A stretch of DNA of 64,000 nt from Pyropia yezoensis (Eukaryota; Rhodophyta; Bangiophyceae; Bangiales; Bangiaceae). This document shows positions 38,381 through 47,624 of this stretch, piece after piece. The stretch is taken from contig CM020619.1 in the NCBI GenBank assembly GCA_009829735.1, positions 25,321,554 through 25,385,553 on the forward strand, written 5' to 3'. A model generated the notes under the pieces. It did no database searches. It had not been told where the DNA came from and saw only the letters and a list, made by a program, of their open reading frames with translations. The stretch's first letter is position 1. Each line of letters opens with the position of its first letter. The position numbers were made by a program, and so were the translations under genes.

Positions 38381-40728
38381 ATGGCCGTGACGCGTGCCGC
38401 CGCCGCCGCGGCGGCGGCGGCAGCGGCGGCGGCGGGGGCGGCGGGGGCGGCGGGGGCGGCGGGGGCGGGGGTGGCGGCCACCGACGAGGGCGGCCGCAAG
38501 GACAGAGGCGCGGCGTGCCGCCCGCCGCCAAGTCTCCCCCCGCCGCCGCCGCCGCCGCCGCCGCTGCCGCTGCCGCCCCTCCTGTCGCCACCCCTGCCCG
38601 TGCCGTCCTTGTCAGGGGTGGGGCCCCCCCGGCGGTGGGGGGTGGGAGGGGGGGGGGGTGCCCGACCCGGCGGGGGAAGAAGAGCGGCCTGGGCGCCCGC
38701 ATGGGCGCTGCCCCGCCGAGGTGGTGGTGGCGGCGGCGGCAGTGGCGGCGGTGACGGTGGCGGCGGCGGTGGCGGCGGTGGCGGCGGCGGCGGTGGCGGT
38801 TGTGGTGTTGGTGTCGGTATCGGTGGTGCTGGCGGTGTTGGCAGCGGTGGCGGTATGGTTGGGGGTGGAGGTGGTGGGGGTGGCCCTGCTGGGGACGGCC
38901 GCCGCGCCGCGCGACGGCTGCTGCGCATGTGGCGGCTGGCCGGCCGGTCACGGGCGGGGGTGGTGGTGGCGGCGGTAGCGGCGGGGGTGGTCCTCGTTGC
39001 CGTGCTGGCCACGGTCGGCAGCGTCGGCTGGGGCGTCACCGCCCGCGCGGGAGCGCGCTGGGGAAGGGGGGGGGGGGGGGGGGGGGGGGGCGCGCCGCTC
39101 GGCGGGACCCGCCGGCAGCCGTGGCGGTGGCCGCCATGGCCGCCCCTGCCGCCGCTGGTTTGGTCGCTGCCGCCGCGCCGGCGCCGCCGGCCGACGCGGC
39201 AGCGGTGGCGGCGGTGGGGGGGGGCGCGGCGGCGGTGACCCCGACACGCGCCGCGCACCCGCCCCGCCGGGCCGACCACCCGGCCGGCCTTGTCCCTGCG
39301 CGACGGGCGGCGGCCGCGGCCACGGCGCATCCGTCGATGGCCGTCGCGTCGGCCGTGTGGCGGCCGCTGCCCGACGGTGTCCGGCGGCGGCAGCCGCCAC
39401 GGTGGGCGCCCGCTGTTGCCGCCATGAAGCGGGGGGGCGGGGTGCCCCCGGCGCCTGTTGCCCCGCGGCCGGCGGCGGGCGTTTCACGGTTGGCAGCGGC
39501 CGCTGGCGACGGGGGAGCCGCGGCGGCGGGCGTTCCCCGGTCATTGGTGGCGGCGGGTGTCCCCTTTTTGGTGGCGGCAGTCGTGGCGCCGCCGCCGCCG
39601 TCGCCGCCGCCGCGGCCGTCGTCGCCGCCGCAGCCGCCACCACCACCACGGCCGCCACCGCCGCGCTCGCCACCGCTGCTGCCGCCGTCGGTCCGCAGCG
39701 CCGGCGGTGGGGCGCACCCCAACAGCTATGCTGGCGGTTATCCGGCGGCGGCGGCTGCCCCCCCGGCGGCGTTGTTGCGCTGGCCCGACCGCCCGTACAA
39801 GGTTCGGGACGTGGCGTCGCCGTCGCTGTGCCCCCCCCGGGTGGCAGCGCCCTACCCCGCCTGCCTGGCGGGCGCCCGCCTGCCCACCATCCACGTCCTC
39901 CGCCCGTTGGTGGCGGACGCTGTCGCAGAGCCCGACCTGGCCGCCTGCGTCGCTGCCGAGACAACCACGGGCCCGCTGCAGCCGGTCCCCGGCTTCCCTT
40001 CCGTGGGGGTGATGGATGAGGGCATGTACACCCTGTCGGCCCGCTTCTCCGACGCCCTCCGCACCTACCCGGCGCTGACGGCCAACCAGTCTGCCGCAGA
40101 GCTCACCTTTCTTGCCTACCCCCTCATGCTGGTCAAGTACTGCGTGCACGTGCGGGGGGTGCCGTGGCCCCAGGCGGCCGCGTCGGTGGCACGGGGGGTC
40201 GCGGCCCTGGGCGCCAGCCTGGGCTTTGACGGCACCACCGTGCGGCGGCCGGCGCCGCACGCGCTGCTGCTGGACGCGCTCGAGTGGAAGGTTCCCCCCG
40301 CGGGGGCGGGCTCCACGCAGGTGGCCATCCTCCGCTACGACCTCCACCCGGCCCTCCGCGCACACGTGACTGCGGGGTGCAAGGAGCGGTTTAACCCGCG
40401 GGGCTACCCGTCTGACGTCCTCCCCCTCCCGTTTGTGTCGTCGGTGCGGCGGCCGCCGCCGGGCGGCGGCTGGCGGGCCCCGTGGGAGGCGCCCCCGCAC
40501 CCGCGGCCGACGCTGGTGGCGTACGTGGGGAGCCTCACCCACCGCGACTATGCGGGTGTGCCCTGCGTGTTTGACGCGCGCACCAACACGTGGGCGCCCT
40601 TCCACTCGGGGGGGTGCCTCCGCGACGCGCTGCAGCCGGTGCTGATGGCGGCCATGAGGGCCGACGGGGGCCCCGCGGCCGTGGCGTCGGACTTGGCAGC
40701 CGTGGGTGCGGACGCGGACGCGGGCGTG

Positions 40729-40765
<37 letters not shown>

Positions 40766-41325
40766 GTGCGGGCGCGGGTGCGGGCGTGGGCGTCCACAAC
40801 CCCGCCGGCGTCAACCAGACGGTGGAGGTGTCGGCGCTCAACGAGCGGGCCGCCTCCTTTACCGCCCCCGACGCGGCCGCCATGATGCTCCGTTCGCGCT
40901 ACTGCCTGCAGCCCGCCGGCGACGGGCAGTCGCGCAAGGGGGTGTGGGACGCCCTCCTCCTCGGCTGCATCCCCGTCCTGTTCCGCCCCCACCTGGCGGT
41001 CCAGCCGTTTGAGGCCAACGTCCCGTACGCGACGTTTACCGTCACCATCCCCGAAGCAGACGTTATCGCGGGGCGGGTGGATGTGGTGGCGGCGCTGCGG
41101 GCCATCCCGCCGGCGCGGTACGCGGCGCTGGTGGCGGCGGCGCGCCGATGGGCGCCGCACCTTGCGTATGCAGAGGGGGGGGGGGCGTGGGACACGGCCA
41201 ACCCAGACGCGTACACGGCGGGGGTGCTGGCGCTGGCCCGCTCGCGGGGGGTGGGCGCCTACACCCGCGCAGATGTGCAGACGCTGTACGGGCCGCACCA
41301 GGCGGATGACATTGATTGGACGTGA
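38381..41325 (+). CDS. Exostosin-type (GT47) glycosyltransferase, type II membrane protein, frame slip at a G25 run
   Basis: The catalytic half (about 39780-41325) carries the exostosin signature near its end: RYCLQPAGDGQSRKGVWDALLLGCIPVLF, then QPFEANVPYATFTVTIPEADV. GT47 enzymes build cell-wall or matrix polysaccharides in the Golgi. The catalytic frame is open from 38800, but its first 300 residues are repetitive. In another frame, ATG 38381 (TGCCATGG) leads through Ala- and Gly-rich DNA to a basic-flanked hydrophobic anchor (RAGVVVAAVAAGVVLVAVLATV, about 38960-39025), as expected for a type II Golgi enzyme. The two frames meet at G25 (39066-39090), where one more or two fewer G would join them. 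ATG 38927 is an alternative start. An (Ala-Gly) repeat lies at about 40720-40785. Confidence 0.8.
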
Positions 41326-42443
41326 GGCGGGGTGGGGGGGGGCGCGGCCTCGCACAAGATGCCGCAGTTCGCTTGGCGCTCGTCACGCCGCTGCGCTTCT
41401 CTGTTCCTCTGAAGTCTCGCGCTGTGATGTATTCCGCCCCTCCTGCCATGTTTCCTCCCGCCCCCTCTTCTACCGATGGGCTTTTGTACCACACAATCCC
41501 AAACTACATGCGGCGCCGCCAGCGTGGAGCACCGGCACTGACGGCGCTGGAGACGGCGGCAAGGATGGTGGTGGTTGTCGCGGCGTCGGAGACACAGCGG
41601 CAGCGACGCTCTTTTGCGGTGGTGGCAGGGGCACCCCTCGTGGCAAGGTATGCAGTGCAGCTGCGGCGGCGGTGGTGGGGAGCGAGCGCGCCTCTGTCAC
41701 CCTCCTCCACGCCATTCCTTGTCGCTTCCTCACCTGGGCACCAGTCGTGGTGGCAACACGGCTGGCGCCCGCGTCGGGCGAGGCCTGAGGCCTGGGCCGC
41801 ACTACCACCTGTGCGTGCGGGTGGTCGCGCTGCGAGGACGTTTGTGCGCCTCCTCGGAAACCTGCACCACCCCCCTAAGAGGACGTTTGCTACCACCCCG
41901 ACCCTTGGCCCGGCGACGGCCGCCACGACCGTCGGCCGCGGCTGCGTTGACGGCGCGCCCGTCGCGGCAGAGGCAGGGGTGGCCGCGGCAAGTCGGGCGG
42001 CGGTGCTCTCGTACCCGCCACTCCCGCAGCGGCCGCCAATCGATTTGGCCTCCCGACGGACCAGCCCTGGACTTCCTGGTTTTCCAAGATGTGGTCACGT
42101 TCCAGTTGTCTCACCGTCACGCCGCGGACGCGGCTTCCCCCCCATGGCTTCCAAGTCTTGGCGTAGGCTGTCGTATCCCTCCATGGCGTGGGTGCTCGCC
42201 ATCTTCTACGTTTTTGCCCGGATGTGGCGGCCGCTCCCCGAGCCCTTTGCCTCAGTAGTGTCTGTACCCTCTCCCACTATTCACCATCGTTGTTGTACTT
42301 TGTCTGCAATGACTCTCCTTAAGTCTGGGGACAGCCGGAACCTGCGCAACGAGCGCCGTATCTGTAGCGTGTCAATTCAGAGAACGACCAAAAGGAGGGA
42401 ACGCCAGCAGTGCTAGGATATGACTATCAACAAACCAGGCTCT
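41326..42443. other. Intergenic region, no supported gene
   Basis: An open plus-strand frame (41316-42416) crosses this region, but its composition is mixed and no domain is recognisable. Presumed 3' untranslated regions of the flanking convergent genes. Confidence 0.4.
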
Positions 42444-42848
42444 TCAGCACGTTGTCTCCTTCCAGTGCTGCTCGTAGTGGTCGGCCATGACCAGCTGCGG
42501 GCACCGATCCCCACAGATGCAGGCCTTGTCCAACAGGTTCAAGGCCACTGCCCACTCGTACATCGTCACTGTCGTGTAGTCCTCCACTGTCCGCGGGGTG
42601 ACGAGGCGCGGCGACGTAATCCACTTTCCCTCAAAGGGGGGGACTACAGGCGCCGCAGACGACGGGAGAAGACCATCCGTGGGAGTAGAGGCAGTGGTGT
42701 CCGCCGTAGGGGACGTGACGGACATGGTGTGGTGGTCGGGGGTCGAGGGGCGCGGGGGGGGCGCCGCCGCGTCGACCTCGGGCGTTGACGGGCGAGGGGG
42801 AGACACAGGGCCGGAAAGGGGCCCCTTGCCGCTCGAAATGCTCTCCAT
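42444..42848 (-). CDS. Small unknown protein with Cys-containing C-terminus (134 aa)
   Basis: ATG at 42848-42846 (GCAATGG), preceded on the minus strand by about 70 pyrimidine-rich bases. The first 70 residues are Ser/Pro/Thr-rich (MESISSGKGPLSGPVSPP). The last 65 have normal composition with aromatic and hydrophobic residues (FEGKWITSPRLVTPRTVEDY, MYEWAVALNLLDKACICGDRC, HYEQHWKETTC). Four Cys near the end could bind a metal or form disulfides. The frame is open upstream to 43250, but that part is Arg/His/Pro-rich. Not recognised. Confidence 0.5.
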   Translation of the reverse strand: MESISSGKGPLSGPVSPPRPSTPEVDAAAPPPRPSTPDHHTMSVTSPTADTTASTPTDGLLPSSAAPVVPPFEGKWITSPRLVTPRTVEDYTTVTMYEWAVALNLLDKACICGDRCPQLVMADHYEQHWKETTC

Positions 42849-43539
42849 TGCAGGGGTGAGAGGGGCAGGCGAGGGTGAGGAACGGCGGTGGGATAGCGGA
42901 GAGGAAGGATCGATGCGGGTGGAGGGGACAAAGAATGGGGGCGCAGAGGGAAAGCGTACAAGCGATGGACGCACGGGGAGGGGAGACGGAGGCGCGGGGG
43001 TGCGCTCTGGCTGGGATGCCGTGCTGCCAGATGCGGTCGCGCGGCGCATGCACTTCACGCGCAGCCGCGCGTCGTGCCTTGGCCGTGTGCAGTGACTGCA
43101 CTGCAGTCGTGGCCGCGTGCATGCGCGGCCACACACGTGGCGAGCAGTCTCGTGACGACTGTCGTGACTGTGCCAGTGCTTCTGAGGGAAAAGGGGGATG
43201 CCTACAGGTACGCACTGCCGTGCAGAGGCATGCAGCCCGCCCGCCCTCACCTGCCCACCAGCCCACCGCCCGCCCGCCCACCCTCCCGCCCGCCCGTCTG
43301 CGGATGGATTGGCACCCAGCTGCCGGGGCGTCGATTGCTGGTTGGGGGGGGGTGGGGCGTTTGGGGGGCGCTACCGCCTCGCCGGCGGGCACGTCCGCCG
43401 CGAGGCACGGGCGGCCGTCTCCCCGGGGGGCACGCCGCCCGCCGCAGCGGCTCGGCCGTGCCGTGTCGTGGCCGTGGGGCGCTCCCCCGCAGCGGGCGGC
43501 GTGGGCCCCCCTCCCCGTGCGCCGGCGGGAGGTGACCCG

Positions 43540-44165
43540 ACCCCAATGTTGTGGCGGCGGCCAAGGCGGCCAACGCCTACGAACTGTCTAGCCGCCCTCC
43601 CCGACGGCAGTGACAGCCGAGTGGGCACCAAGGGTGGCCGTCTGAACGGTGGCCAGCGGCAGCCCGTGTGCACCGCGCGGGCGCTGGTGGGTGGCCCCGC
43701 GTTTCTTTTGGCTGACGACGCTATGGCGAGCCTGGACACTCACCCCGGCGCGGGCGGTGCAAGACACACTCCCCCGCGCCGCCGCCACTCGCGCGACGGT
43801 GGGAATTGCCTACCGGCTGTCTACGGTACAGGCTGCCGATGCCATTGCGGTGGTAGGGGAGGGCGGCCACGTCGTCGAGACGAAGTGCGCCGCCTTGCCA
43901 TTTCTAACGCGGAGGTGAAGGAGGCCTCCCATGGGGCAGACGCGGAGCTGTCCGAGACGGCTGACAACATCATCCGTACCGTGACGACGCTGGGGGTGCA
44001 GCGCGAGTTCCTCTGCCGCTTTTGAAGACAAGCTCCGGGCGCCCATCACGCAGGACCGCAAGATGGTCATCGCCTCGGGTGTTGGCACGGGCCTATCGGG
44101 CACACTGGGAGCGGCGTTGCATCCCGCTGTGGGCCTTGTGTGCCGCTGTGGTTCTGCTTTTTTAT
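43540..44165 (+). pseudogene. Decayed ABC transporter (ABCB-like) fragment
   Basis: Pieces in at least four changing frames match a half-transporter nucleotide-binding domain. NVVAAAKAANAYEL is at 43545, and PDGSDSRVGTKGGRLNGGQR with the signature LNGGQ at about 43642. A Walker B/D-loop version FLLADDAMASLDT (about 43703) has Asp-Asp in place of Asp-Glu, and AYRLSTVQAADAIAVVGEGG (about 43807) has Tyr where the H-loop His belongs. After a short gap comes a membrane-domain piece, DNIIRTVTTLGVQREF (about 43963) and EDKLRAPITQDRK (about 44024). Walker A and the membrane helices are missing. The order (binding domain then membrane piece) suggests the middle of a full-size transporter with deletions. 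Confidence 0.75.
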
Positions 44166-44844
44166 CCCCGCCTGTGCTGATTTGGGGCTTGCTACCGTCC
44201 TGCCTGTTGCACTGGGTGCTATGTTTGTGGGGGGTGTGTGAGGTCTGGGTGCCCCCACCCGTGCGAGGTTGCTGGTGTGGTGGTCTAACTCTGCGTCGCT
44301 GCGGTCCCCCATTGTCCGTGGCTTCTCCCTCCCCCCGCCCCCCCCCCGCACGTCCACTCACATTTGCAGAGGTGTACATACGTATGCCATCTGGGCTGTG
44401 TCCTTGTGGTATGGTGTGAAGTTGGGGGTGAATGGTGATTGCGACTTCTTGGGCTCCCTCAAGGCGCTCACTGTGATCATTTTTTTCCCTTCATGATGGT
44501 GTGTGATGGCCGCGGGCGGGGGTGCCACGACCACATGCGGTCAGTGACTTTGCTAACTTCTTGGGGGGCAGAAGTTACTCCCGCAGGCGCCATGCGGGTG
44601 CGCTGGTTGGGGCCGCGTCTTGTGTGAAGTCCCCTTCTGAACTGCGTGTGCACTGACACTGACACTGACACTGTATCTGGACGACCACTGACCAACCCCT
44701 CTGTTGTTCGTCTGCTATACTGCCTCTTTGGACTTCCCTCCGCATGGCCTTGCCCGTCCCACGTGCTTCTTTCCACGACTTCCTCATCCTCGCATCATCG
44801 CCGGCCCGTCCCCTATTCTCTTACTATCCTCCACCCCCCTTCTT
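44166..44844. other. Spacer between ABC pseudogene and Gly/Ala-rich gene
   Basis: No gene seen. It contains a short CACTGA repeat (about 44652-44675) and a pyrimidine-rich leader just before ATG 44845. Confidence 0.4.
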
Positions 44845-45639
44845 ATGTCTCTGGCTCACAGATTGGTCAAGCCGCCACAGCCATGCCCGACCTGCCTGGG
44901 GGCGGGACTGCTGGCGTCGCTGCCCGCCGCGCAGCCGCAGCGAGCCCCCGACGGCTGGGCGGTTCGGGCTGGCGGCACCGCCCAGGCCGAGGCCACCCTC
45001 CCCCGCCTGTTGCGGCAAGTGCTGGCGGCCCCCCCCCCGCGGGGGGGGGGCCGCCAGCACTGGCCGCAAGCGGCGCGCGCGGCCGCGGCGGTGGCGCGGC
45101 AGGCCATTACCGCGGACAATGGCGGCAACGGCGGCAATAGAGGCGCCGGCGGCGCTGGCGGCGCTGGCGGCGTTGGCATTGTCAATGCGGATATGACCGC
45201 GCCGCCGACGGCGACGCCCGTGGCGGCCGCCGCCGCCGCCACCGCCGCCCCCGTCGTGGCGGTGGCCGCCCCCGTGGCCATCTTAGACTTTATTGGGGGC
45301 GACGGGGGGAATGGCGGCACTGGCGACGACGCGGCAACGGTGGCGCCCACGGGGGGCAGGCTGCAAGACTTCTTCAGCGGCGCCTCTGACAACGCCCTGG
45401 GCGTCGTCGTTTTGCCAGACGACGACTTAACCCGCGGCAGGGTGGGGAACGGGGGGGGTGGCGGCGCCGGCGGCGTGGGCGGGCCACGGGCGAATGGCGG
45501 CGTGCGCGGCGTGGGGGGGGATGCCGTGTTTGGATTCCTCATCGCGTGCAACGAAGCGACAGCGCCTGAGAAGAGCAGAAGCGTTCACAAACAATCAACA
45601 GATGCACCTGCAGAGGGAGTCCAGACTATGATACGGTAA
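44845..45639 (+). CDS. Gly/Ala-rich unknown protein (264 aa), 3' end inside a tandem repeat
   Basis: ATG 44845 follows a C/T-rich leader. The first 20 residues (MSLAHRLVKPPQPCPTCLGA) contain a CPTC pair. The rest is Ala-rich, then Gly/Asn-rich (DNGGNGGNRGAGGAGGAGG), with a more ordered segment GGRLQDFFSGASDNALGVVVLPDDD. The last 30 codons lie in the first unit of the 380-bp tandem repeat, so the native end may have been replaced. A 60-bp near-perfect palindrome (45010-45069) sits in the coding sequence. Not recognised; the low-complexity parts make a chance frame possible. Confidence 0.45.
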   Translation: MSLAHRLVKPPQPCPTCLGAGLLASLPAAQPQRAPDGWAVRAGGTAQAEATLPRLLRQVLAAPPPRGGGRQHWPQAARAAAAVARQAITADNGGNGGNRGAGGAGGAGGVGIVNADMTAPPTATPVAAAAAATAAPVVAVAAPVAILDFIGGDGGNGGTGDDAATVAPTGGRLQDFFSGASDNALGVVVLPDDDLTRGRVGNGGGGGAGGVGGPRANGGVRGVGGDAVFGFLIACNEATAPEKSRSVHKQSTDAPAEGVQTMIR

Positions 45640-46552
45640 TCCTGCCACACAATATCTGATACAATACTTTACAAAGACGTAGAACAGATGTGGGCGTCCC
45701 CCGCTTGTACGTGTGGCACGTGCAGGGCATCTGCTATTGTGTGAACATCATCTTCACTTTTTTCTCCCGTCCAAGGTGCGTGGGGCATGGCCGGTGGGCA
45801 CGACGTGAAAAGTAGCGTTTGATGGCAATCCATATTGTGTTTCGCACGCATTGTGTTTTAATTTAAAGTACTACATTTGGCCAACTAGCCTATGTGATGC
45901 GGCCGTGGGACACCAAACGCACGTGCAACAAAGCGACAGCGCCTGAGACAAGCAGATGCGTTCACAAAAATATCGCCTGATGCACCCGCAGTGGGAGGTC
46001 ACACTATGGTACAATTGTATGTTGTGCCACAGAATATCTGAGAGAATACATTGCTAGGGCGAAGAGCAGCTGTGGGTGACCCCCGCTGGTAGATGTGGCA
46101 CGTGCAGAGTATTTGCTATTGGTTGAAATTGATCTTCACTATTTTCTCACGTCCGAGGTGCGTGGGGCATGGCCGGTGGGCACGACGTGAAAAGAAGCGT
46201 TTGATGGCAATCCAGATTGTGTTTTGCGCGCATTATGTTTTGAGCCAAGTACTACTGTTGGCCCACTAGCCTATGTGATGCGGCCGTGGGAAACCAAACC
46301 TACGTGCAACGAAGCGACAGCGCCTGAGACAAGCAGATGCGTTCACAAAAATATCGACTGATGAACCTGCAGTGGGAGGTCACACTATGGTACCGTAGTC
46401 CTTTGTGGCACACAATATCTGATACAATACTTTGCAAGGACGAAGATCAGCTGTGGGCCTCTCCCGTTCGTACGTGCGGCACGTGCAGAGCATTTGCTAT
46501 TGTGTGTACATCATCTTTATTTTTTGCTCACGTCCAAGGTGCGTGGGGCATG
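45545..46552. repeat. Tandem repeat, about 380-bp unit, 2.7 copies
   Basis: Units begin with CGTGCAACRAAGCGACAGCG at 45545, 45922 and 46303 (periods 377 and 381). The third breaks off at about 46552 after GCGTGGGGCATGG. Copies are roughly 85-90% alike by eye. No coding frame is shared by all three, and the base composition is clearly lower in GC than the DNA on the left. Confidence 0.9.
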
Positions 46553-47624
46553 GTCTGTATGTACTACAGTCTTGCCTGCGCTTCCGGCGATTGGCACGAG
46601 ATGGGCGGGAAAACTGTGTCGAGAGAATTATGCTTCGTCGTGGTGTTTTTGCGCTGCGGTTATTGGTTCAGCGCTCAGGGAGATTTCCCTACTGAGCCGG
46701 GAGGAAAGTTTTTGATATGTGACATCCAGGTTGACTGAAAATGCCATCCCTACTAAAAAGTAGCCGAGTTTTTTAGTTCGTTGGGCTACGCCGCGAACGG
46801 ATGGGCATATGCTATTCACTAGCTAGTGGTACGCGGCAGTCGTGTGGCGCGGGTCGTCATTTTTTAGTTTTGTGCGACCATTGAAATTAGCGGGCTTGCC
46901 ACGTTCTCGCCAGAACAAGTCATATCGTCTGTTGGGGAAAGGTACAGAATTGCATTTACTCATCGTCATCGGTCAAATGTCTGTGTTGAAGATTTTGCTG
47001 TCGACTGGTCCACGCTGTCCGTCGCGAGATATGACCAACCGTTTCGCCAGGCCGCGCAGGATCTTGGTTCGTGCCAGCGGTGGTCTCAGTCGCCCGCCTT
47101 TTAGTAATCTGGTCTTGGTTGACGCTTCCCGACACGCGCCCGGCCCGCCCGTGCATGCGACCGCGTCGGAGTGTCTGGGCGACCTTATGTCAGACCCGTT
47201 TCTTCAGACAGTCACTAGCGGAAGACAGGCATTCACCGTTAGCCAACGGAAGAGTACACCGTTCGTGGATCGGATGGCCGGCACAAGTTGCCAGAAGAAA
47301 TACCTACTTGGTCGGTGCCTGAGTTTGCGCATTAAAGACCAGCTCGGCAGGATACCATACCATTCTCAACATTTCTCGGCGCTTCGTCCTGGGTTGAACC
47401 CTGCACCCCGCTGCCCACCGTCCGCTGCGCTCTTCTGGCAGAAGCCCCCGCCCCTCGGCGTCCATTCATCGCCCGCCACACCTCCCCCCCCCCCCCTCGT
47501 CGGTGCTGTTCCGCACCCAGTGTTTGTCCACGGTGCACGAGCTCTGCCTGGCACGTCGGGGCCGGCTGGCGCGGTACATCCTCTCTGACGGTGAGTACCC
47601 GTGTCCCACCGGTGGCATCCGTCC
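46553..47624. other. Upstream region of the 805-aa gene
   Basis: An open plus frame 46842-47588 has no recognisable domain. Near its end another frame (about 47505-47625) reads plausible protein (VLFRTQCLSTVHELCLARRG) up to a stop overlapping ATG 47625. This may be an upstream exon or a frameshifted N-terminus of the next gene. A C14 run lies near 47485. Confidence 0.4.

Noticed and set aside
46337..46738. 133-aa plus-strand ORF
   Set aside because: Lies mostly in the third unit of the 380-bp repeat; the frame is not kept in the other units.
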